Shown: positions 34,930 through 44,490, numbered from the stretch's first letter. The stretch is DNA of 64,000 bases from Halocynthiibacter namhaensis (GCF_000812685.1 NZ_JWIF01000067.1:1-64000); one strand, 5' to 3'. Notes: generated by a model from the letters alone, not told the origin. Numbers and translations are program-made.

Positions 34930-36332
34930 CAAATTTCTCCGTCTTCTGCGCGGGGCGGTGGCAAGGATGCAATCCGGCCTAAGCGCTTGTTGATTTTTGC
35001 AATGTCGCCAATGCCATAACGCGCCCAGCCGATGGCTGTTTGGCGTGTGTTTTGTGCCTCTGTCAAGCGTCCTTCATATTCAAAGGCTTGGGCTTTCAGC
35101 ATCAAAAGTGACGACAAGACGATTGCGTTCTGTGCCTTTTCTATGATGGGAAGCGCGCCGTCAATCAGGCGAATGGCATCTGATGTGTTTCCGGATTTTA
35201 ATGCCGCGAATGCCAAGCGATGTGAGACATGGGCAGACTGCAATTGGGTGCCTGGAATCTGCTGGTAAATCTTACCCGCCTGCAACAATGCATTGATTGA
35301 AAGCTGCGCATCTTGCCCGGCATTTAGGCGCCCTTGCACATAATAGCTAAGTGCTGACAGTTGGGGGGGCAAACCACTGTTCTGTGATATTGCAATTGCA
35401 TTTTGGGCGGCATGCTGACGCTTTGAAGTGGACGCGTTTGAATATAGAACCGTTTCGATGGCGTTTTGCCAGACCGCGGGGGAAACTGTCGCGATCGGAC
35501 GCCCAGCGTTGAAACTGCCCTCAGGGTTTATGCGTTCAAGGATTGCAGGCAAGCGCGCTGCGACCTCAGTACGTGTCATGCCCGAACGCAGGGCAGGGTC
35601 ATAGGTGATGCGCAGCATCAACATATCAAAACGGGTAAGCACCACGTGGAAATTATCATCGTTGAACACACTGTCTTGCAGGCGCCACAGGTCGTTCACT
35701 GGGCCAAGCGCTTGGGCCAGTTCTTCGTGCAGGCAGTCACGAATATCTTGGGGGGCACTGGTATCCGGCACGAAGATCGCAATGTTTTCACGTATGACCA
35801 TATCCGTCCACGAACGAATGTCAGATCGCCGTTGGCTTCGATATTCATGCCAACTGTTCACATTGGGAACGACAACACATGCGGCTGAAGGCAGGATGCG
35901 GCGAATGTCAGACGGGCGTACGAATTCGATTGTGATATTGGCGGGTTGCGTAGCGGGCACCTGGGCCAAAGTGATACCGGACTCGCGTCGGATACGGGCC
36001 AGAAGCCTGCTGAGGTCATGCTGTGCTGTGGCGGTCAGATTTCCCGTCGCACGCAGGCTGATCGGCCCTTCAAAACGCGTCATGACGGGCAGGGCTGCCC
36101 CGTTCTCTAGCTGAAAACTGAGGTCCAGAAAATCTTGGGCCAGGCTGCGATTGGATCGGGTGGGACCATGTTGTGGTGGTGACGTGAACTGCCGCATTGC
36201 CGGCAGGTCCCCCCCGGTCGCCGGGATGTGATCAGGGGGCATCGTGGAGGAAACACATCCCGCACCAAGCCCCGCGATCATACAAGCCGCTGATATACTT
36301 CTGGTAATGCGAAGATAGGTCGAAAGCGGCAT
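34929..36332 (-). CDS. DUF2927 lipoprotein
   Basis: A 467-residue envelope protein. The start at 36332 has AGGA upstream and leads into a lipoprotein signal (MPLSTYLRITRSISA then GLGAGC, lipid-bearing Cys at about 25). Residues 60-265 form the DUF2927 domain, a family with a degraded metalloprotease-like motif (CLHEELAQALGPVNDLWRLQ and DSVFNDDNFHVVLTRFDMLM). The rest is helical and looks like tetratricopeptide-type repeats (ALKSGNTSDAIRLIDGALPI). Its function is unknown. It is followed by a small membrane protein with a one-base overlap, within the MoxR-VWA block. Confidence 0.83.
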   Translation of the reverse strand: MPLSTYLRITRSISAACMIAGLGAGCVSSTMPPDHIPATGGDLPAMRQFTSPPQHGPTRSNRSLAQDFLDLSFQLENGAALPVMTRFEGPISLRATGNLTATAQHDLSRLLARIRRESGITLAQVPATQPANITIEFVRPSDIRRILPSAACVVVPNVNSWHEYRSQRRSDIRSWTDMVIRENIAIFVPDTSAPQDIRDCLHEELAQALGPVNDLWRLQDSVFNDDNFHVVLTRFDMLMLRITYDPALRSGMTRTEVAARLPAILERINPEGSFNAGRPIATVSPAVWQNAIETVLYSNASTSKRQHAAQNAIAISQNSGLPPQLSALSYYVQGRLNAGQDAQLSINALLQAGKIYQQIPGTQLQSAHVSHRLAFAALKSGNTSDAIRLIDGALPIIEKAQNAIVLSSLLMLKAQAFEYEGRLTEAQNTRQTAIGWARYGIGDIAKINKRLGRIASLPPPRAEDGEI

Positions 36333-36462
36333 GTGTGTCCTGTTGAATTCAGAGAGCGGCGGCGGCAAGTGCTGCGGCGGATGTGTCTATTGATATAGGA
36401 ACCCAAGATACGAATTGACAGGAACAAGCATGACGAAAAATTAGCGGGCAAAATGGTGGAAA

Positions 36463-36915
36463 TTACGGACGTTGATATTTGAGGAAATCCGACAATACAC
36501 CGATACGGTCATATAGCTTCCTTGCATCTTCATTGAAGTGCTGGGTTAGCCAATAAACTGTTGGGCTTCCCGCTTGATCTGCGTGGGCGTATACAGCCTC
36601 GATCAAAGCGCGTCCAATGCCCAAACCACGCTGGTCAGAATCCGCCCAGAGATCTTGTAAATAACAGACGTTTTCAACTTTCCATGCATGCCGATGATAT
36701 AGGAAATGGGTCAATCCAACGGGCTTACCTTCATGTTCGGCGATCAGGCAGCTGAAATCTTGGGGATCGTCCCCCAAAAGCCGCGCGAATGTCGACGCAT
36801 AAATCTCTTGCGTGACCTCTGATTGATAATAGTTAAGGTACCCCGTCCACATGCGCCGCCATTCGGCTTCGTCATCTTGGGTGAGCGGGCGGATGGTGAT
36901 GTTCGTTTTTGACAT
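36463..36915 (-). CDS. GNAT-family N-acetyltransferase
   Basis: A 150-residue acetyltransferase of the GNAT fold. The acetyl-CoA-binding motif A reads YLQDLWADSDQRGLGIGRAL, and the closing motif YWLTQHFNEDARKLYDRIGV is standard. The substrate (small amine or protein) cannot be read. It begins 8 bp after the MoxR ATPase gene, so the two are co-transcribed. Confidence 0.9.
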   Translation of the reverse strand: MSKTNITIRPLTQDDEAEWRRMWTGYLNYYQSEVTQEIYASTFARLLGDDPQDFSCLIAEHEGKPVGLTHFLYHRHAWKVENVCYLQDLWADSDQRGLGIGRALIEAVYAHADQAGSPTVYWLTQHFNEDARKLYDRIGVLSDFLKYQRP

Positions 36916-36923
36916 GAGTGTTC

Positions 36924-37763
36924 TCAGCGTTGATTGCGGGCCATGAAAGCGAGGCGCTCAAACAGATGAACGTCTTGTTCATTTTTAAGCAAAGCACCGT
37001 GCAGGCGGGGCAGAGCGGAACTTGAATCCGCCTTTAAATCTGCCGCAGAAAGATCTTCTGCAAGTAGAAGTTTCAACCAATCTAGAACTTCGGATGTAGA
37101 TGGCTTTTTCTTTAAGCCAGCTTGATCACGAATTTCATAGAATTGCGTCAGGGCCGCGGTCAGCAAAGCATCCTTGATCCCAGGGTGATGCACTTCAACA
37201 ATTTTGCGCATCGTGTCCATATCTGGGAAGCGAATATAGTGGAAAAAGCAGCGACGCAGAAACGCGTCGGGCAGCTCTTTTTCATTGTTTGACGTGATGA
37301 TAACCACCGGGCGATTGACCGCTTTGACGGTTTCGCCGGTCTCATACACGTGGAACTCCATTTTATCGAGTTCTTGCAAAAGATCGTTCGGAAACTCGAT
37401 ATCTGCCTTGTCAATTTCATCAATCAACAACAAGGATTTCCGTTCTGCACCAAAGGCTTGCCACAATTTACCTTTGCGAATGTAGTTCTTCACATCATGA
37501 ACGCGTGCATCGCCCAATTGGCTGTCGCGCAGGCGCGAAACAGCGTCATATTCATACAGGCCTTGCTGGGCTTTTGTCGTGGATTTTATGTGCCATTCCA
37601 GCATTGGCAGATCCAAGGCGTCCGCCACTTGTTTGGCAAGTTCGGTTTTGCCTGTGCCAGGTTCACCCTTTACCAAAAGGGGACGCTCAAGCGCCACGGC
37701 GGCGTTGACTGCAACGGTCAAATCGTCGGTTGCAACATAAGATTTGGTGCCAGTAAATTTCAT
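36924..37763 (-). CDS. MoxR-family AAA ATPase
   Basis: A 279-residue AAA+ ATPase of the MoxR/CoxD type. Walker A is GEPGTGKTELAKQV, Walker B LLLIDEIDKADIEF, sensor 1 VVIITSNNEKELPDAF, and the arginine finger region FLRRCFFHYI. MoxR ATPases work with VWA-domain proteins to mature or activate metalloenzymes. The matching VWA gene is further down the same strand (33571-34755), with a GNAT, a DUF2927 lipoprotein and a small membrane protein between. The client enzyme is not evident. Confidence 0.9.
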   Translation of the reverse strand: MKFTGTKSYVATDDLTVAVNAAVALERPLLVKGEPGTGKTELAKQVADALDLPMLEWHIKSTTKAQQGLYEYDAVSRLRDSQLGDARVHDVKNYIRKGKLWQAFGAERKSLLLIDEIDKADIEFPNDLLQELDKMEFHVYETGETVKAVNRPVVIITSNNEKELPDAFLRRCFFHYIRFPDMDTMRKIVEVHHPGIKDALLTAALTQFYEIRDQAGLKKKPSTSEVLDWLKLLLAEDLSAADLKADSSSALPRLHGALLKNEQDVHLFERLAFMARNQR

Positions 37764-38012
37764 TTCTGTCGTGTCTTTCTTTGCGAAATATTGCTCAATT
37801 TGCGTTCAATCGACCACATGATTTTCCCACGACCATAGCAGATGTGGGCGACGCTACAACTCCCGGTGAACTGTTAGTAGACAATCTTATTGAGATCGCG
37901 TAATGCAAGCACAAGAGAGAGAGAGCCGGAAGACGGACTCGGGACCTGGGGGGAATTTACCCTCGATCACTGGCGAGTTATGTCCCTGGCAATATTATTA
38001 ACGGGAGCGGGT

Positions 38013-38432
38013 ATGAAAGCTGAAGTTTTCTTGCCAGACGATTATCATCCGGCTGAAGATGAGCCGTTCATGAATGATCGCCAATTGGAATATTTTCGTC
38101 GTAAGTTGATTGCTTGGAAAGATGATATTCTTGAAGGCAATAAAGATACGATTGAGGCCCTACAAGGCAACACACGCAATATCCCAGATGTTGCGGATCG
38201 GGCCTCGGAAGAAACAGATCGTGCGCTGGAATTACGCACGCGTGATCGTGAGCGCAAAGTTGTCAATAAGATCGACAGCGCATTGCGTCGGATCGAAGAG
38301 GGTGAATTTGGCTACTGCGATAAGACAGGTGAACCTATCTCACTGAAACGCCTGAACGCGCGTCCGATTGCGACCATGACTTTGGAAGCGCAGGAACGCC
38401 ACGAACGCCGCGAGCGTGTGCACCGCGACTAG
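38013..38432 (+). CDS. dksA: RNA polymerase-binding factor DksA
   Basis: A 139-residue DksA that binds the RNA polymerase secondary channel and, with ppGpp, redirects transcription. The coiled-coil region contains YFRRKLIAWKDDILEGNKDT, and the tip motif DVADRASEETDRALELRTRD carries the functional Asp and Ala residues. The C-terminal globule reads FGYCDKTGEPISLKRLNARP and IATMTLEAQE, with only one of the four zinc-finger cysteines kept, as I recall for the Rhodobacter homologue. GGGAG places the start at 38013; the upstream open frame is not family sequence. A strong terminator follows. Confidence 0.93.
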   Translation: MKAEVFLPDDYHPAEDEPFMNDRQLEYFRRKLIAWKDDILEGNKDTIEALQGNTRNIPDVADRASEETDRALELRTRDRERKVVNKIDSALRRIEEGEFGYCDKTGEPISLKRLNARPIATMTLEAQERHERRERVHRD

Positions 38433-38472
38433 ATCTCATCGTTGCGGTGAACCGATCCATTGCGAATATGAA

Positions 38473-38500
38473 AGAGCCGGGTTTGTCCCGGCTCTTTTTT
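38473..38500 (+). terminator. dksA terminator
   Basis: AGAGCCGGG (38473-38481) pairs with CCCGGCTCT (38487-38495), loop of five, then a T-run. It stands 40 bp after the dksA stop. Confidence 0.95.
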
Positions 38501-38603
38501 GTTTCATACCAACCGTTGATCTGGATCAACCCATATATGACGTGAATATGGTTCCCCTTGAAGTTGTGCGCGGGGATGTGCACGAATCTAAAAAGAGGGT
38601 GAA

Positions 38604-39062
38604 ATGAAGACGATTAGAATTGCCACAGCGCTGATGTGGGGCGTGTTGGGGGCGGTGGGCGCTACAGGCGTATTCGCCGAAGGGGATGCCATCAAAGGGG
38701 AACAGCAGTTTAGACGCTGCATTGCCTGCCACATTATTGTTGATGACGCCGGTACGGTTCTGGTGAAGGGTGGAATTACAGGCCCGAACCTGTTTGGCGT
38801 GATTGGACGAGTGGCGGGCACCGAGAATGACTATCTGAACGGTGGTCCGCGTTTGCCGATAGGCATGTATACAGATGCAATGAAACATGCGGGCGCGGAC
38901 GGATTGGTCTGGACCGAGGCCAACCTCGCCGCGTTCGTCAAAGATCCTATCGCCTTCGTGCGTGATTTTACCGGTGACAGTGATCTCCGGGTAAACATGA
39001 GCGTCCGACTGGCTCAAGGCGGCGAAGACATAGCGGCCTATTTGGCAGGGTTTTCGCAGTAA
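38604..39062 (+). CDS. cytochrome c family protein (class I, c2-like)
   Basis: A 152-residue exported cytochrome c. The signal peptide runs to about residue 25 (ALMWGVLGAVGATGVFA). Haem is attached at CIACH, residues 39-43 (RRCIACHIIV). The likely axial Met is in RVNMSVRL near residue 133. The sequence ITGPNLFGVIGR is typical of cytochrome c2-like carriers. It should carry electrons in the periplasm, but no partner oxidase or dehydrogenase is adjacent, so the pathway is not known. Confidence 0.9.
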   Translation: MKTIRIATALMWGVLGAVGATGVFAEGDAIKGEQQFRRCIACHIIVDDAGTVLVKGGITGPNLFGVIGRVAGTENDYLNGGPRLPIGMYTDAMKHAGADGLVWTEANLAAFVKDPIAFVRDFTGDSDLRVNMSVRLAQGGEDIAAYLAGFSQ

Positions 39063-39094
39063 TCCAGCAGCGTCACAGCAATCTTGGGCGCGTG

Positions 39095-39874
39095 TTACGC
39101 GTCCAATTTAACCCAAACCGGGACGTGGTCGCTGGGCTTTTCATAGCCCCGAATTTCGGAATCGATCTGGCAATCCTGCAAAAGATCCGCGCAATCTGGC
39201 GACAGTAAAAAATGATCAATGCGAATACCATCGTTGCGGTTCCAAGCGCCCCGTTGGAAATCCCAGAAGGAATAGGTTTCAGGCGCGGCATTGCGCATGC
39301 GCAACGCATCGGTGAACCCAAGGTTTAACAGGCGACGCCATGCGGCACGGCTTTCGGGGCGATATAAGGCATCTTCAACCCAGTTCTCTGGGTGTTTGGC
39401 ATCTTCCGCTTGAGGGATGATGTTGTAATCCCCGGCCATAAGGAAGGGTTCTTCGAAGTCCAACAGTTGGCGCGCACGGGCTTCCATCCGTTCCATCCAA
39501 GCAAGTTTGTAATCATATTTCGGGCCGGGAACCGGGTTGCCATTGGGCAGATAAAGCCCGCAGATCCGCACCGCTTTTTCCCCCATAACAGTTGCCTCAA
39601 TCCAGCGGGCCTGTTCGTCACTGTCGTCACCAGGCAATCCGCGACGAATGTCTTCCAACGGCAGCTTTGATAGGATCGCCACACCATTAAAGCTTTTTTG
39701 CCCGTGTGTTTCCACCTGATATCCCATGTCCTCGAAATGCTCACGTGGGAAGTTCTCATCTACAGATTTGATCTCTTGCAAGATCGCGACATCTGGTTTT
39801 CGGGTGTTCAGCCAATCGGTTAGCGCGTTCAATCGGGCTTTGATGCCGTTGATATTATATGTGGCGATGATCAT
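39095..39874 (-). CDS. xth: exodeoxyribonuclease III
   Basis: Base-excision-repair AP endonuclease and 3' exonuclease, 259 residues. The family motifs appear in order: IATYNINGIKARL, LQEIKS (metal-binding Glu), KSFNGVAILSK, GLYLPNGNP, AGDYNIIPQ (catalytic Asp and Asn), RIDHFLLS and SDHVPVWVKL (final catalytic His). The start at 39874 (MIIATYN) is standard; an earlier in-frame ATG would add 19 residues of no similarity. It is convergent with the cytochrome c gene. Confidence 0.95.
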   Translation of the reverse strand: MIIATYNINGIKARLNALTDWLNTRKPDVAILQEIKSVDENFPREHFEDMGYQVETHGQKSFNGVAILSKLPLEDIRRGLPGDDSDEQARWIEATVMGEKAVRICGLYLPNGNPVPGPKYDYKLAWMERMEARARQLLDFEEPFLMAGDYNIIPQAEDAKHPENWVEDALYRPESRAAWRRLLNLGFTDALRMRNAAPETYSFWDFQRGAWNRNDGIRIDHFLLSPDCADLLQDCQIDSEIRGYEKPSDHVPVWVKLDA

Positions 39875-40106
39875 GGCGCTCTCCGTTGTTTGGGCAGTTT
39901 TCCCTCGGATCGCTGCGTAATGCAAGGCCATGCGGATGTGCCTATTTCAGTCGATCACACGGCTGTGTGCGGTCGTGCACGATGTGTGATCAATCCTCAC
40001 GCTTCTGTGTGTTGAACGTGACCACGGCCACCCCCAAATCAAACTCATCGGAAGCAACAAGACTTCCACCGAAACAAACGAACCCAGACCCGTAAGGAAT
40101 ATGAAA

Positions 40107-40421
40107 ATGAAAACTGTAATCGCATCCATCCTCGCCCTGACTGTTGCTGCTCCTGCTTTTGCTGGCGCCAAAGACGTCGAAGCACATTTCGCACAAGACA
40201 ACACTGGCATTGAAGCCGTTGTTTTGGACAGCCACACACCAGTCACTGCAGAAGCTGTTGAAATCTTTGCAGATCTCGCAGCAGAGGCAGGCACCGGCAT
40301 CGAAACCCAATCAAACCCAGTTGTTGGTGTAACGGCGTCTTCCAAAGGCGGCGTGAACCCGGTTGCCGCAGCTTGGTTCGCAAGCCAATTGGCCTCTGAA
40401 GACGCATCAGATCGCAATTAA
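40107..40421 (+). CDS. small secreted protein of unknown function
   Basis: A 104-residue protein with a clear signal peptide (MKTVIASILALTVAAPAFA, then GAKDVEAH). The mature part is about 85 residues, acidic, rich in Ala, and without cysteines; I recognise no family. ATG 40107 is chosen over ATG 40101 because TAAGGA is too close to the first. A strong bidirectional terminator follows. Codon use is strongly biased to a few codons, which suggests high expression. It is probably an abundant periplasmic protein. Confidence 0.75.
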   Translation: MKTVIASILALTVAAPAFAGAKDVEAHFAQDNTGIEAVVLDSHTPVTAEAVEIFADLAAEAGTGIETQSNPVVGVTASSKGGVNPVAAAWFASQLASEDASDRN

Positions 40422-40441
40422 GCCCAAGAGTTACCACGACG

Positions 40442-40475
40442 AAAAAGCCCCAGAGAGCGATCTCTGGGGCTTTTT
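40442..40475. terminator. bidirectional terminator with 15-bp stem
   Basis: Positions 40442-40456 pair perfectly with 40461-40475, loop GCGA. The stem starts with AAAAA and ends with TTTTT, so it works on both strands, for the secreted-protein gene and for erpA. Confidence 0.97.
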
Positions 40476-40508
40476 GATTGTGCTAAGTCGTAAAGATAGC
40501 AGGGAAGA

Positions 40509-40841
40509 TTACATAGAAAAACTGGTGCCGCATCCACAGGCGCTGGTGGCATTCGGGTTTTCAACTGTAAATCGCGCACCGATCAGTTCATCGGTGAAAT
40601 CAATCACCGCACTGGTCAAGAATGGCAGCGAGGTTGAATCAATCACCACCTTTTGACCTTCGCCCTCAAGCACCAAGTCATCACCCGTCACAGCGTCAAG
40701 TTTGATCTCATACTGAAAGCCGGAACACCCACCGCCTTCAACAGCAATGCGCAGGGCTTGCGGGATATCGACGCCATCATTGATTTCAGAGAGACGTTCA
40801 AAGGCGCGTTTTGTCACGCTTGGGGGCAGGGTCAGGGACAT
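40509..40841 (-). CDS. erpA: iron-sulfur cluster insertion protein (ErpA/IscA family)
   Basis: A-type carrier that delivers Fe-S clusters to target enzymes. It has 110 residues, with the three ligand cysteines in GGGCSGFQYEIK and SACGCGTSF. The start at 40841 (MSLTLPPSV) has GAGG upstream; the longer open frame overlaps the divergent dGTPase gene region. ErpA and IscA are hard to separate from sequence alone, but it is a single gene outside a suf/isc cluster, which favours ErpA. Confidence 0.9.
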   Translation of the reverse strand: MSLTLPPSVTKRAFERLSEINDGVDIPQALRIAVEGGGCSGFQYEIKLDAVTGDDLVLEGEGQKVVIDSTSLPFLTSAVIDFTDELIGARFTVENPNATSACGCGTSFSM

Positions 40842-40925
40842 GGGGGCCTCAGTTCGCGGTTTATTTCGTTTCACAGTCAATATAAGGGTGTGGATAACTG
40901 GCGACAACAGCGAGATCAGGCAAAT

Positions 40926-42062
40926 ATGTTGAAATCCTATGCCTCACACCCGAATAATAGCCGCGGGCGGCTGTTTGCGGAAGAAGAAAGTGCGTTTCGG
41001 TCTTGTTTTCAAAGAGATCGCGATCGGATCATTCATGCGTCGGCTTTTCGACGTCTCAAACATAAAACCCAAGTTTTTGTGGAACATGAGGGCGATTATT
41101 ACCGCACGCGTCTGACACATTCGATTGAGGTGGCCCAGGTTGCCCGCACAATTGCAGGCGCTTTGGGGTTGAACGCCGAACTGACAGAGGCCGTTGCATT
41201 GGCCCATGACCTTGGCCACACGCCCTTTGGGCACACGGGCGAAGACGCAATGGAAGAGATGATGGCGCCTTATGGTGGCTTTGATCACAACGCCCAAGCC
41301 TTGCGAATTGTCACGTCTTTGGAACGTCATTATGCGAAATGGGATGGGTTGAATCTGACGTGGGAATGCCTTGAAGGGATCGCCAAACACAACGGACCTG
41401 TGGTGGGTGATTTGCCTTATGCTTTAAGTGACTACAACGATGTGCATGATCTTGAGCTGCCCACTTGGGCCAGCGCCGAAGCCCAGGCGGCAGCCGTTGC
41501 CGACGATATCGCTTACAACCACCATGATTTGCAGGATGGTCTGCGCGCGGGGTTGTTTACGATGGATGACATTGCCGATTTGCCACTGTTGAAGCCCTGT
41601 TTTGCAGAAGTTGACGCGTTATATCCCGACCTTGATCAGGGGCGTCGCCGTCATGAAATTCTGCGGCGGTTCTTTGGCATCTTGGTGGGGGACGTGATTG
41701 ACGTGGCCCGCGCTAATATTGCCGAGCTGCACCCTCAATCCGTCGAGGATATTCGCCACGCGGGCAGGGGGATGGTGCTGTTTTCAGACGCGGTCTTCCA
41801 AGACCTAAAGATTGTGCGTGAATTTCTGTTCACCCGTATGTATCGCGCCCCAAGCGTGGTCGAAATGCGCAAAAAAGTGACCCAAGTGGTGAAAGATCTT
41901 TTCCCATATTTCCTTGAAAATCCACAAGTCCTACCCGAAAACTGGCAACGCGAAATCTCTGACCCCGCAGACAAAATCATGCTCGCCCGCCTGGTGGCGG
42001 ATTACGTTTCAGGCATGACCGATCGCTTTGCTCTGACGGAACATGCGCGGTTTTTTGGGTGA
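40926..42062 (+). CDS. deoxyguanosinetriphosphate triphosphohydrolase-like protein
   Basis: An HD-domain phosphohydrolase, 378 residues, of the dGTPase-like group that splits dNTPs into nucleoside and triphosphate. Metal residues are visible: Arg-x-x-His in YRTRLTHSIEVAQVARTI, His-Asp in AHDLGHTPFGHTG, and the later Asp in AVADDIAYNHHDL. The opening SHPNNSRGRLFAEEESAFRS followed by FQRDRDRIIHASAFRRLKHK is typical. The start at 40926 (MLKSYAS) is preferred; the open frame extends 91 codons upstream but covers erpA antisense. An Imm7-like gene follows 33 bp downstream. Confidence 0.92.
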   Translation: MLKSYASHPNNSRGRLFAEEESAFRSCFQRDRDRIIHASAFRRLKHKTQVFVEHEGDYYRTRLTHSIEVAQVARTIAGALGLNAELTEAVALAHDLGHTPFGHTGEDAMEEMMAPYGGFDHNAQALRIVTSLERHYAKWDGLNLTWECLEGIAKHNGPVVGDLPYALSDYNDVHDLELPTWASAEAQAAAVADDIAYNHHDLQDGLRAGLFTMDDIADLPLLKPCFAEVDALYPDLDQGRRRHEILRRFFGILVGDVIDVARANIAELHPQSVEDIRHAGRGMVLFSDAVFQDLKIVREFLFTRMYRAPSVVEMRKKVTQVVKDLFPYFLENPQVLPENWQREISDPADKIMLARLVADYVSGMTDRFALTEHARFFG

Positions 42063-42095
42063 TGAAGGCGAGCTTCAAGTGGCTAGGAGTACAAA

Positions 42096-42497
42096 ATGAT
42101 TGAGTTGCACGGCTGGGTCGTCCTTCGAGAATCTTTTGATGAAGAGGGGGAATGCGAGGTATTGTTTTCTGAAGCGCGATCCAAGATCGGGAGGTACCTC
42201 CGGAATGCTCCGGATTCCAATCTTATCTGTACTGAGGTTGTGCAAAATGGCGCGTACAATCTCCTTGTAAACGGGAACTTTAACCACAAGGATAGCCGGT
42301 GGAACTATGTAGTTGCTTTATTTGAGTTTATCGCGAAGGTGGCGGTGGGATCTTATGGAGTGCTTCATTTCTTCGATGATGAAGATCAAAAGGGTAAAGA
42401 CAATCAGTTTCAAGTGCTTGTCCTTAAAAAGGGGCAAATCAAATGGGTGGTAGATGAAAATATGTCGCCATATTTCCCTGAATTGGAAGAGCGCTAG
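42096..42497 (+). CDS. Imm7-like immunity protein, orphan
   Basis: A 133-residue protein resembling the Imm7 family of immunity proteins, which protect against polymorphic or contact-dependent toxins. The start ELHGWVVLRESFDEE and the block GSYGVLHFFDDEDQKGKDNQ, then FQVLVLKKGQIKWVVDENMS, match the pattern I recall for this family. No toxin, secretion or repeat gene is adjacent, so it is an orphan. Its base composition is more AT-rich than its neighbours argS and dGTPase, hinting at acquisition. The identification rests on memory of the family and is moderately sure. Confidence 0.6.
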   Translation: MIELHGWVVLRESFDEEGECEVLFSEARSKIGRYLRNAPDSNLICTEVVQNGAYNLLVNGNFNHKDSRWNYVVALFEFIAKVAVGSYGVLHFFDDEDQKGKDNQFQVLVLKKGQIKWVVDENMSPYFPELEER

Positions 42498-42631
42498 ATT
42501 GAAGAGTTGATATGTTCCGAGTGAGCGCCTGCTTTGCAATTGTTTGGAGGTGACATTTAGGGGGATTAATGAGCGTTGACCCTAACTCGTAACATGATAA
42601 ACCCGCGATACTGATTTAAAGGACGCCTAAC

Positions 42632-44377
42632 ATGAACCTCTTTGCTGATATTCGTGCGCTTGTGATTGATTGCCTGGATGCAATGGTTGCTGAGGGTGCG
42701 CTGCCTGCTGGCCTGTCGTATGACAATGTGACCGCAGAGCCGCCCCGCGATGCGGCGCATGGGGATATGGCGACCAATGCGGCGATGGTTTTGGCGAAGC
42801 CTGCAAAGGCGAAACCACGCGACATCGCTGAGGCTTTGGCCGCCAAGCTTATGGCCGATGCGCGGGTGATCAGTGCTGAGGTCGCGGGGCCTGGCTTTTT
42901 GAACCTGCGTTTGGATCCTGTTATTTGGCAAGGTTTGGTCGCCGCCGTGCTAGAGCAGGGGGCTGATTTTGGCCGTTCCGATTTGGGCGCTGGTCTGAAG
43001 GTGAACGTGGAATATGTCTCTGCGAACCCCACTGGGCCTTTGCATGTTGGGCATACGCGTGGTGCAGTGTTTGGTGACGCTTTGGCAAGTCTGTTGGATT
43101 TCGCTGGATACAACGTGACGCGCGAATATTATATCAATGATGCAGGCGCCCAGGTTGATGTGCTCGCGCGGTCGGTTTATCTGCGTTACCTTGAGGCGCA
43201 TGGTCAGGACGTGGCCTTTGTTGATGGCACATACCCGGGTGATTACCTCGTGCCAGTTGGGCAGGCCTTGAAAGATAAGGTTGGTGACGCTTGGGTTGGG
43301 CAGCCGGAATCAGTTTGGTTGGCTGAGGCGCGTGAATTCGCGACGGAACAAATGATGGATCTGATCCGCGCAGACTTGAAGTCTTTGGGCGTTGAGATGG
43401 ACCTATTCTATAGCGAAAAGTCCCTATATGGCACGGGCCAAATTGAAGCCGCGATTGGCGCACTTGAAGCCGGCGGTCTGATCTATGAAGGCGTGCTTGA
43501 GCCGCCAAAAGGCAAGAAGCCTGACGATTGGGAACCCCGCGAGCAAACCCTGTTCAAATCCACCGAACATGGTGATGATGTGGACCGTCCGGTGAAGAAG
43601 TCAGACGGTGCTTGGACCTATTTCGCGCCTGATATTGCCTATCATTACAACAAGGTAGAGCGCGGCTTTGATCAGCTGATCGACATCTTCGGTGCCGATC
43701 ATGGTGGCTATGTCAAACGTATGAAGGCCGCGGTTTCGGCCTTGTCCGGTGGCCGTGTACCCCTTGATATTAAGCTGTGCCAATTGGTGAAACTGTACAA
43801 AAACGGCGAGCCTTTTAAAATGTCAAAACGCGCGGGCACTTTCGTGACTTTGCGCAATGTGGTTGATCAGGTTGGCCCTGATGTGACTCGTTTTGTAATG
43901 CTGACACGTAAGAACGACGCCCCGCTGGATTTCGATTTTGACAAGGTGCTTGAACAGTCCAAAGACAACCCGGTATTCTACGTGCAATACGCCCATGCGC
44001 GTGTGAATTCGGTGTTGAAGAAGGCGAAAGCAGCGGGAATTCCCGTTGATGATGCGACGTTGAAAACTGCTGACTTATCTGTTCTGGATCACGATGCCGA
44101 ATTGGCTGTGGCCAAGAAATTGGCCAGCTTTCCACGCTTGATTGAAACCGCTGCGCGCACCAATGAACCGCATCGCGTTGCATTCTATCTATTTGAATTG
44201 GCATCAGAATTCCACGGTTTGTACCATATGGGCAAGAACGAGGAAGGGCTGCGCAGCTTGCAAGAAAGCAACATTTCGCTGTCTCAGTCTAAAATCGCGC
44301 TGGCGCGTTCAGTTTCCGTTGTTATTTCTGCTGGTCTTGCTATTCTTGGTGTGAAACCGGTCGACGAAATGCGCTAA
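42632..44377 (+). CDS. argS: arginyl-tRNA synthetase
   Basis: Class I aminoacyl-tRNA synthetase that charges tRNA-Arg. It has 581 residues. The N-terminal Add-1 domain occupies about the first 90. The HIGH motif reads [16 protein letters not shown], the KMSKS-type motif [15 protein letters not shown], and the DALR anticodon-binding domain ends with [13 protein letters not shown]. It leads a group of genes in one direction (SPOR protein, nagZ, scpA, scpB). Confidence 0.97.
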   Translation: MNLFADIRALVIDCLDAMVAEGALPAGLSYDNVTAEPPRDAAHGDMATNAAMVLAKPAKAKPRDIAEALAAKLMADARVISAEVAGPGFLNLRLDPVIWQGLVAAVLEQGADFGRSDLGAGLKVNVEYVSANPTGPLHVGHTRGAVFGDALASLLDFAGYNVTREYYINDAGAQVDVLARSVYLRYLEAHGQDVAFVDGTYPGDYLVPVGQALKDKVGDAWVGQPESVWLAEAREFATEQMMDLIRADLKSLGVEMDLFYSEKSLYGTGQIEAAIGALEAGGLIYEGVLEPPKGKKPDDWEPREQTLFKSTEHGDDVDRPVKKSDGAWTYFAPDIAYHYNKVERGFDQLIDIFGADHGGYVKRMKAAVSALSGGRVPLDIKLCQLVKLYKNGEPFKMSKRAGTFVTLRNVVDQVGPDVTRFVMLTRKNDAPLDFDFDKVLEQSKDNPVFYVQYAHARVNSVLKKAKAAGIPVDDATLKTADLSVLDHDAELAVAKKLASFPRLIETAARTNEPHRVAFYLFELASEFHGLYHMGKNEEGLRSLQESNISLSQSKIALARSVSVVISAGLAILGVKPVDEMR

Positions 44378-44490
44378 CGGATCCGCCAAGAGATCTCTTT
44401 CTGTGCTGTCGCTGGTCATTGAGGCAGAGAAACCGCAACTGTTAAACCCGAGACACATTGGGAGCAGGAGGCGGACAGAAAGGCAAGACT

